From Bacillota bacterium (GTDB lineage Bacteria; Bacillota; Clostridia; Christensenellales; UMGS416), in assembly GCA_023409755.1 (NCBI GenBank), contig JAEYRA010000202.1, forward strand, positions 1-10,490: DNA of 10,490 bases, given 5' to 3'. This document shows, piece by piece, positions 5,920 to 10,490 of the stretch (position 1 is its first letter; the number at the start of each line of letters is the position of its first letter). Position numbers and translations under genes: made by a program. Below the pieces are notes generated by a model that did not search any database, had not been told where the DNA came from, and saw only the letters and a list, made by a program, of their open reading frames with translations.

Positions 5920-7305
5920 TTAGAATTGAAGCTTTTCAGCCAGGTAGTTCTCGATCTGATCGATGGGCAGGCGCACCTGCTGCATGCTGTCGCGGTCACG
6001 CACGGTGACGGCGTTGTCCTCCAGGCTGTCAAAATCAAAGGTGATGCAGTAGGGGGTGCCGATCTCGTCCTGCCGCCGGTAACGCTTGCCGATGCTGCCC
6101 GTCAGGTCGTAGTCGATCGCGAAGCGCTTCAGCAGCCGCTGGTGAAGTGCGCTGGCCGGTTCGTCCAGCTTCTTCTGCAGGGGCAGCACGGCCGCCTTGA
6201 AGGGTGCCAGCGCCGGGTGCAGGTGCAGCACCGTGCGGGCGTCGTCGCCTTCCAGCTGCTGCTCCTCGTACGCGTTGCACAGGAAGGCCAACGCCACGCG
6301 GTCAGCGCCAAGGCTCGGCTCGATGCAGTAGGGGATGTAGCGCTCATTGGTCACCGGGTCGATGTATTCCATCGACTCGCCGCTGTGCTCGGAATGCTGC
6401 TTCAGGTCGAAGTCGGTGCGGTCAGCCACGCCCCACAGCTCGCCCCAGCCAAAGGGGAAGAGGAACTCGAAGTCTGTGGTGGCCTTGGAATAGTGGGAGA
6501 GCTCTTCCTTGGCGTGGTCACGCAGGCGGATGTTCTCCTCCTTCATCCCCAGGTTCAGCAGCCACTGGTGGCAGAAGGACCGCCAGTAGGCGAACCATTC
6601 CAGGTCCTCGCCGGGCTTGCAGAAGAACTCCAGCTCCATCTGCTCAAACTCCCGGGTGCGGAAGGTGAAGTTGCCGGGGGTGATCTCGTTGCGGAAGGAC
6701 TTGCCGACCTGGCCGATGCCGAAGGGGATCTTCTTGCGGCTGGCACGCTGTACCTGCTTGAAGTTGACAAAGATACCCTGCGCCGTCTCCGGCCGCAGGT
6801 ACACTTCGGTCTGGCTGTCCTCGGTGACGCCCTGGTGGGTCTTAAACATCATGTTGAACTTGCGGATGGGCGTGAAGTCGGACTTGCCGCAGCCGGGGCA
6901 GGTAACCTTGTGCTCCAGAATGTAGGCGGTCAGCGCGTCGTTGCTCATGCCGTCCACCTGCATGGCGATGCCGTGCTCGGCGTTGTAATCCTCCACCAGC
7001 TTATCGGCACGGTGGCGCATCTTGCATGCCTTGCAGTCGATGAGCGGGTCGTTGAAGTTGACGACATGCTGGGACGCGACCCAAACCTCGCGGTTCATCA
7101 GGATGGCGCTGTCCATGCCCACGTTGTAGGGGCTCTCCTGCACGAACTTCTGCCACCAGGCCTTCTTCACGTTGTTTTTGAACTCCACACCCAGCGGGCC
7201 GTAATCCCAGGTGTTGGCAAGGCCGCCGTAGATGGCCGAACCCGGGAAGACAAAACCCCGGTTCTTGCACAGGGCTACCAGTTTCTCCATGTCATTGAGT
7301 GCCAT
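5920..7305 (-). CDS. glyS: Glycyl-tRNA synthetase, dimeric (alpha2) type
   Basis: This is a class II aminoacyl-tRNA synthetase that charges tRNA-Gly in the cytoplasm. The protein is 461 aa, the usual length of the single-chain GlyQS form rather than the separate alpha and beta chains. Visible parts: N-terminal GFVFPGSAIYGGLANTWDYG (17-36); a Cys pair C91/C94 with a second pair C136/C139 (CPGCG), a probable zinc-binding insert; RPETAQGIFVNF (171-182); class II motif 2 around FRNEITPGNFTFRTREFEQ (204-222); motif 3 GADRVALAF (333-341); and an anticodon-binding domain from about 358 to the end. ATG 7305 follows AAGGAGGG on the minus strand at good spacing. A T-box leader with a glycine specifier lies directly upstream, so expression should rise when tRNA-Gly is uncharged. 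It appears to be transcribed alone. Confidence 0.98.
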   Translation of the reverse strand: MALNDMEKLVALCKNRGFVFPGSAIYGGLANTWDYGPLGVEFKNNVKKAWWQKFVQESPYNVGMDSAILMNREVWVASQHVVNFNDPLIDCKACKMRHRADKLVEDYNAEHGIAMQVDGMSNDALTAYILEHKVTCPGCGKSDFTPIRKFNMMFKTHQGVTEDSQTEVYLRPETAQGIFVNFKQVQRASRKKIPFGIGQVGKSFRNEITPGNFTFRTREFEQMELEFFCKPGEDLEWFAYWRSFCHQWLLNLGMKEENIRLRDHAKEELSHYSKATTDFEFLFPFGWGELWGVADRTDFDLKQHSEHSGESMEYIDPVTNERYIPYCIEPSLGADRVALAFLCNAYEEQQLEGDDARTVLHLHPALAPFKAAVLPLQKKLDEPASALHQRLLKRFAIDYDLTGSIGKRYRRQDEIGTPYCITFDFDSLEDNAVTVRDRDSMQQVRLPIDQIENYLAEKLQF

Positions 7306-7330
7306 TGCAAACCCTCCTTCTCGTTAAACA

Positions 7331-7520
7331 GAAAAAGCCCCTCGTCCCCCAAAGGGACGAAAGGCTTGCTTTCGCGGTTCCACCCTTTTTGGCCTTGCGG
7401 CCCACTCTTTGCCTGCCGCTCCGGAGTGCCTACGATCCGTCGCGCCGCCGGGCTTCCACCGCCCCCGGCTCGCTCCGCGCGCTCTGCCGAACCCTTTGCT
7501 CCCTCAACGCTGCTATGAAT
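7331..7520 (-). promoter_or_regulatory. Glycine T-box riboswitch leader of glyS
   Basis: The minus strand shows the main T-box landmarks. The distal part of stem I (7473-7448) matches the family pattern GAGCCGGGG...GGTGGAAGCCCGG. The specifier codon GGC (7430-7428), read as glycine, is followed by ACTCCGGAGC. The antiterminator bulge AGGGTGGAACCGCG is at 7386-7373. A competing terminator follows at 7366-7331, with stem AAGCC..TCGTCCC / GGGACGA..GGCTT and a TTTTT tail. Uncharged tRNA-Gly pairs with the specifier and, through its 3' NCCA end, with the bulge, allowing read-through into glyS. The specifier was chosen by position and by agreement with the downstream gene. Confidence 0.93.
7333..7366 (-). 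terminator. Regulated terminator of the glyS T-box
   Basis: On the minus strand AAGCCTTTCGTCCC pairs with GGGACGAGGGGCTT (a few mismatches) and is followed by TTTTT. It forms only when the antiterminator is not stabilised by uncharged tRNA-Gly. Confidence 0.88.
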
Positions 7521-7526
7521 GGGATT

Positions 7527-7554
7527 ATTTTACCACCGCATTCCGGTTTGTCAA
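7527..7554 (-). promoter_or_regulatory. Promoter of the glyS T-box transcript
   Basis: Minus-strand -35 TTGACA (7554-7549, perfect), 16-bp spacer, -10 TAAAAT (7532-7527, 5/6). The start of transcription is expected near 7520, just before T-box stem I. Confidence 0.88.
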
Positions 7555-7592
7555 GGGGGAACCACAAAGAACGCGCTGATCGGGTATTTTGC

Positions 7593-7620
7593 TTGAAATG
7601 CGGCCCTTGGCTGGTATAAT
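7593..7620 (+). promoter_or_regulatory. Promoter of the methyltransferase-aldolase-lyase operon
   Basis: -35 TTGAAA (7593-7598, 5/6), 16-bp spacer, -10 TATAAT (7615-7620, perfect) preceded by TGG, which also makes it an extended -10. It points away from the glyS promoter; the two -35 boxes are 38 bases apart. Confidence 0.87.
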
Positions 7621-7654
7621 AAATCTATTGTTCCAAAGCAGGAAGGGGAGAACG

Positions 7655-8320
7655 ATGAACAACGGCATTCCGATCTGGCTGGTGTTCGTGGTGGGCATGG
7701 GGGTCGTGTGCGCGGCGGTACCGCTGGGAGCCGGCACGCTGACAGCATGGCCCTGGGGGCTGTATTTTGTGCTCATCAACGTGGTGGCCGTGGTAACCCA
7801 GCTGGTGGTGCTGACCTTTACGCGGCCCCAGCTGCTGCGCCGCCGGGTAAACAGCGGCCATTGGTGGCAGCGTGTGCTCATTCCAGTCATCGTGTTGGGT
7901 GCGGCGTCGTCGGCCTTCGTGTCAGCCTGTGACACCATGCGCTGGAAGGTTTCCTCCCTACCGGGGTGGACATTCCTGCTGGCGGTGGCGTTTCTCATCG
8001 CCGCTTACCTCATCAATGCCCAGGCGCTGCAGGCCAAGCCGCCCCACGGGGCTGACAGTTATGGCGAGCAGTCCGGCACCCTGCATGAACGGGGGCCCTA
8101 CGAGGCCATCCGCCACCCGGTGATGCTCTCCATATTGCTGGGCAGTCTGGCCATTCCGCTGTTTTTGGGCTCCGGCGTGGGGTTTGCGCCATTAGCCGTC
8201 ACGCTCCTCGCGTTGGTGCTCTACGTCAATGCCGAGGACAACTGGCGCTTTGAGGAATACGAGTGGTTCTTTGATTACACCATTGAAGTGCCTTATCGTC
8301 TGTTTCCATTCCTGTGGTAG
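7655..8320 (+). CDS. ICMT/PEMT-like integral membrane methyltransferase
   Basis: This 221-aa protein has about five or six membrane helices and the C-terminal signature of the isoprenylcysteine carboxyl methyltransferase / phospholipid methyltransferase group. That signature is GPYEAIRHPVMLSILL with R153-H154-P155, a helix, then FEEYEWFFDY with E200-E201 and a terminal YRLFPFLW. In the family these residues form the S-adenosylmethionine and substrate site at the membrane face. Bacterial members methylate lipids or small hydrophobic thiols or carboxylates; the substrate here cannot be read. ATG 7655 is preferred over upstream in-frame starts because AGGAAGGGGAG lies five to fifteen bases before it and the promoter at 7593-7620 overlaps the upstream extension. 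It is the first gene of an operon; the next gene starts 23 bases after its stop. Confidence 0.85.
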   Translation: MNNGIPIWLVFVVGMGVVCAAVPLGAGTLTAWPWGLYFVLINVVAVVTQLVVLTFTRPQLLRRRVNSGHWWQRVLIPVIVLGAASSAFVSACDTMRWKVSSLPGWTFLLAVAFLIAAYLINAQALQAKPPHGADSYGEQSGTLHERGPYEAIRHPVMLSILLGSLAIPLFLGSGVGFAPLAVTLLALVLYVNAEDNWRFEEYEWFFDYTIEVPYRLFPFLW

Positions 8321-8343
8321 ATTAACGTACGGAGGATGCTTGT

Positions 8344-9063
8344 ATGAACGAGTTGCAACGGCAGTATGCCCCGATGATTGAGGAACTGGTGGCGGCCAGC
8401 CACCGCTGTGCGGCGCTGGGCTATGTGCAGAGCCAGGGCGGCAACCTCTCCCAGCGGGTGGGCAACGGCCATGTACTCATTACCCCCACCAAGAAGAACA
8501 AGGCTGACCTGTGCTTCGATGACATCTGCGTCGTTACCGAGGCTGGGGAGACCCTCTACGCCCCGGCCGGCGGCAAGCCCACCGGCGAGCTGCCTTTCCA
8601 TCTGCGGATTCTGAGCAAGCGCCCCGACCTCAAGGCCGTGGTGCACGCCCATCCGCCGGTGCTGACGGGTTTTGCCATCAACGGCGGAGACTGGCTGCGC
8701 AAGCCCTACCTGCCCGAGCCGGTGCTGGAGGTCGGTCCCATGGTGATGGTGCCCTACGCCGAGCCGCTGTCCGACGAGCTGGCATGCGCCTTCGACGCCG
8801 TCATCGACCGCTCCAACGGCTTCCTGATGCAGAACCACGGGGCGCTGATGTGCTCCACCGAGAGCGCCAAGCGGGCGCTGGAGCTCCTGGAGATGGTGGA
8901 GGCCCAGGCCAAGTCATTGGTGGTGGCCATCACCCTTGGCGGGGCACGCGTGTTGCCCCGGGAGGACGTGAAGAACCTGGAACGAACGCTCAGCACCCGC
9001 GGGCAGTCGCTGCCCTGCGCACCCGGCGTGGCCACGGGGCTCATTGAGCTTATGTTTGATTGA
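8344..9063 (+). CDS. Class II aldolase/adducin family protein
   Basis: This zinc-dependent enzyme of 239 aa belongs to the fold of fuculose-1-phosphate aldolase, ribulose-5-phosphate 4-epimerase and methylthioribulose-1-phosphate dehydratase (MtnB). Metal ligands are visible: His101 and His103 in VVHAHPP and His165 in QNHGAL. Glu82 in PTGELPFH is the likely catalytic acid/base. The N-terminal GGNLSQRV matches the family's GGNxSxR phosphate-binding motif. The active site therefore looks complete. GGAGG lies eight bases before ATG 8344. The gene sits between a membrane methyltransferase and a PLP C-S lyase, with only one base between its stop and the next ATG. Substrate is unknown: sugar-phosphate cleavage is the default, and a role on a methylthio sugar phosphate is a guess drawn from the neighbours. 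Confidence 0.92.
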   Translation: MNELQRQYAPMIEELVAASHRCAALGYVQSQGGNLSQRVGNGHVLITPTKKNKADLCFDDICVVTEAGETLYAPAGGKPTGELPFHLRILSKRPDLKAVVHAHPPVLTGFAINGGDWLRKPYLPEPVLEVGPMVMVPYAEPLSDELACAFDAVIDRSNGFLMQNHGALMCSTESAKRALELLEMVEAQAKSLVVAITLGGARVLPREDVKNLERTLSTRGQSLPCAPGVATGLIELMFD

Positions 9064-9064
9064 T

Positions 9065-10222
9065 ATGACGTACGATTTTGATGCCATAGTGGACCGACGC
9101 GGTACCGCCTGCGAAAAGTGGGACGGTCATTACCCCGGTCACCCCGATGCCCTGCCGCTGTGGGTGGCAGACATGGACTTTCAGGCCCCGCCGGAGGTGT
9201 CGGCGGCGCTGGCCGAGCGCGTCGCCCACGGCGTGTATGGCTACACCTTCGCACAGGAGGAGGACTACGCCACCGTCGTCAATTGGCGGCAAGCCCGCTG
9301 CGGGCAAGTCCTCCAGCCGGAGTGGATCACTTTCAGCTCCGGCGTCGTCTGCTCGCTCAAGGCGGCAGTGCTGGCCTTCACCCAACCGGGGGAGAGGGTC
9401 GTGGTGCAGCCGCCGGTGTACCCGCCCTTTATGCGCCTGACCCACGATCTGGGCCGACAGGTGGTTCGCAACCCCCTGACGCAGGGGCCGGACGGCCGCT
9501 GGCGGATGGATCTTGACCACCTGGAGGATTGCTTCCGCGATGGCGCGCGGATGTTGCTGCTCTGCAGCTCCCACAACCCGGTGGGCCGCATCTGGTCTCC
9601 GCAGGAGTTGGAGCAGCTGGCTGTGTTGTGTCAGAGGTACCATGTGCTTGTCGTGGCCGATGAGATCCACTGTGACATCCTGCGCCCCGGCCGGCTTCAC
9701 ACGGCGCTGGGTGCGTTGCCGGGCATGGAGGAACGGGTCATCACCCTGGTCTCCGCCACCAAGACCTTCAACCTGGCGGGCTTGCAGAACTCAGTGGCTG
9801 TCACCGCCGACGCCCAGCTCAAACGCCGGTTGGAGAAGGAACTCTTCCGCACCAACCACGGCACGCCCAACCTCTTTGGCATGCTGGCCCAGCGGGCCGC
9901 CTGGCAGCATGGGGAAGGGTGGCTCCACCAGATGAATGCCTACGTCGCCGCCAACTGCGACCGTGCGCGGGCAATGCTTTCCGGGCAGGATCGCATCGTG
10001 CCCAACGAGCCCGAGGGAACCTACCTCCTGTGGCTGGATTGCCAGAGCCTTGGCATGAGCGATGCCGCGCTGCAGCGGTTCTTCGTGGAGCGGTGCGGCG
10101 TGTACCCCACCATGGGCAAGCCATATGATGCCGAGGGCTTCGTGCGGCTCAATCTGGCCACCCGCAGGGCAGTTGTGGAGCAGGCCGTTGGCCGCATCGT
10201 GGAGGAAGTGGGCCGCCTGTAA
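9065..10222 (+). CDS. PatB/MalY-type PLP aminotransferase-fold C-S lyase
   Basis: This fold-type I PLP enzyme has 385 aa, the usual length for MalY/PatB cystathionine beta-lyases, which split C-S bonds in cystathionine, cysteine or cysteine conjugates to give a thiol, pyruvate and ammonia. Visible motifs: LPLWVADMDF near residues 30-39, GVYGYTF, SSGVVCSLKAAVLAF, SSHNPVGRIW, VADEIHCDI with Asp199 for the PLP ring nitrogen, and SATKTFNLAGL with Lys233 as the Schiff-base lysine. The C-terminus has the substrate-carboxylate Arg region (VRLNLATRR). ATG 9065 is one base after the aldolase stop; a TTG at 9044 would overlap it. No clear ribosome binding site is visible, so coupling to the aldolase gene is likely. 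It could also act as a transaminase in methionine salvage, as some PatB relatives do. A strong terminator follows. Confidence 0.94.
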   Translation: MTYDFDAIVDRRGTACEKWDGHYPGHPDALPLWVADMDFQAPPEVSAALAERVAHGVYGYTFAQEEDYATVVNWRQARCGQVLQPEWITFSSGVVCSLKAAVLAFTQPGERVVVQPPVYPPFMRLTHDLGRQVVRNPLTQGPDGRWRMDLDHLEDCFRDGARMLLLCSSHNPVGRIWSPQELEQLAVLCQRYHVLVVADEIHCDILRPGRLHTALGALPGMEERVITLVSATKTFNLAGLQNSVAVTADAQLKRRLEKELFRTNHGTPNLFGMLAQRAAWQHGEGWLHQMNAYVAANCDRARAMLSGQDRIVPNEPEGTYLLWLDCQSLGMSDAALQRFFVERCGVYPTMGKPYDAEGFVRLNLATRRAVVEQAVGRIVEEVGRL

Positions 10223-10240
10223 AAGACGGGCAGAATTACC

Positions 10241-10278
10241 AACGGGGAAAGCCGATGCTTTCCCCGTTTTGCTTTTGA
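10241..10278 (+). terminator. Terminator of the methyltransferase-aldolase-lyase operon
   Basis: A perfect 12-bp stem (AACGGGGAAAGC 10241-10252 with its complement 10257-10268, loop CGAT) is followed by a T-rich tail (TTGCTTTT). It begins 18 bases after the lyase stop. Confidence 0.93.
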
Positions 10279-10308
10279 GTGGAATGATGGTTTGGTAACC
10301 GGCTCTTC

Positions 10309-10488
10309 CTAGAGCTTTTGTTGCTCAAAGGCATCGAGTTGCGCCGACAGCGCCCGCAGGAACCGCTCTCCTTCGGGCTCCTGCCACAGCGCTTGCAGTG
10401 CGCGTTCCACCGCCGCCACAAAGGATTCGCACAGGCCAGCCTTGCCCTCGGCACTCAGCGGGCACATACCGAACCCGCGCCGGTCCAT
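10309..10488 (-). CDS. C-terminal end of an unidentified gene (probably cut by the window edge)
   Basis: On the minus strand a frame open to the window edge ends at TAG (10311-10309). It reads MDRRGFGMCPLSAEG and then an alanine/leucine-rich amphipathic helical stretch ending in LDAFEQQKL, 59 residues from the first visible Met at 10488. Helical composition and high third-position GC make it look truly coding. The Met is probably internal and the gene probably continues past the right end. It resembles the end of a small helical protein such as a transcription regulator, but no family signature is visible. It converges on the preceding operon, with the terminator of that operon in between. 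Confidence 0.5.
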   Translation of the reverse strand: MDRRGFGMCPLSAEGKAGLCESFVAAVERALQALWQEPEGERFLRALSAQLDAFEQQKL

Positions 10489-10490
10489 GC

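Noticed and set aside
5926..7518. Plus-strand open frame of 530 codons opposite glyS
   Set aside because: It lies antisense to a certain gene with all its motifs, is dominated by Val/Leu/Ala/Gly from GC-rich complement codons, and runs through the T-box. A shadow of glyS.

Overview
The window looks like chromosomal DNA of a GC-rich, anaerobic, fermentative Firmicute, probably a gut clostridium of the Oscillospiraceae/Ruminococcaceae type. The basis is an [FeFe]-hydrogenase, an RNase J gene, a glycine T-box ahead of a dimeric-type glycyl-tRNA synthetase, strong AGGAGG-like ribosome binding sites and compact operons. The genus is an inference from gene content only. No insertion sequence, prophage, CRISPR array, tRNA or rRNA was seen.

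Layout, left to right. (1) 2-736 (+): C-terminal part of an [FeFe]-hydrogenase, closed by a strong terminator. (2) 788-1382: almost 600 bases without a convincing gene. A sigma-A-type promoter (870-898) drives a leader of about 475 nt that is full of local hairpins, including two adjacent GNRA-capped stems, and runs directly into the RNase J ribosome binding site. I could not match it to a known RNA family, and it is the most interesting part of the window. (3) 1383-5144 (+): four genes joined by 1-4 base overlaps: RNase J (rnj), the two halves of a split LysO-type lysine exporter, and the endolytic transglycosylase mltG, ended by a 13-bp terminator hairpin. (4) 5208-5816 (-): an unrecognised cytosolic protein of about 202 aa, visibly lower in GC than its surroundings, with its own extended -10 promoter buried in a perfect inverted repeat. 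(5) 5920-7520 (-): glyS with a full T-box leader (specifier GGC, AGGGTGG-type antiterminator, terminator) and a near-consensus promoter. (6) 7593-10268 (+): divergent from glyS, an operon of an ICMT-like membrane methyltransferase, a class II aldolase and a PatB/MalY-type PLP C-S lyase, ended by a 12-bp terminator. (7) 10309 to the right edge (-): the C-terminal end of an unidentified gene.

How the parts work together: the hydrogenase disposes of fermentation electrons as H2. The rnj operon puts RNA turnover, lysine export and peptidoglycan strand release under one promoter and long leader. glyS is controlled by uncharged tRNA-Gly. The third operon may handle a small sulfur-containing or phosphorylated metabolite, but no substrate can be read from sequence alone.
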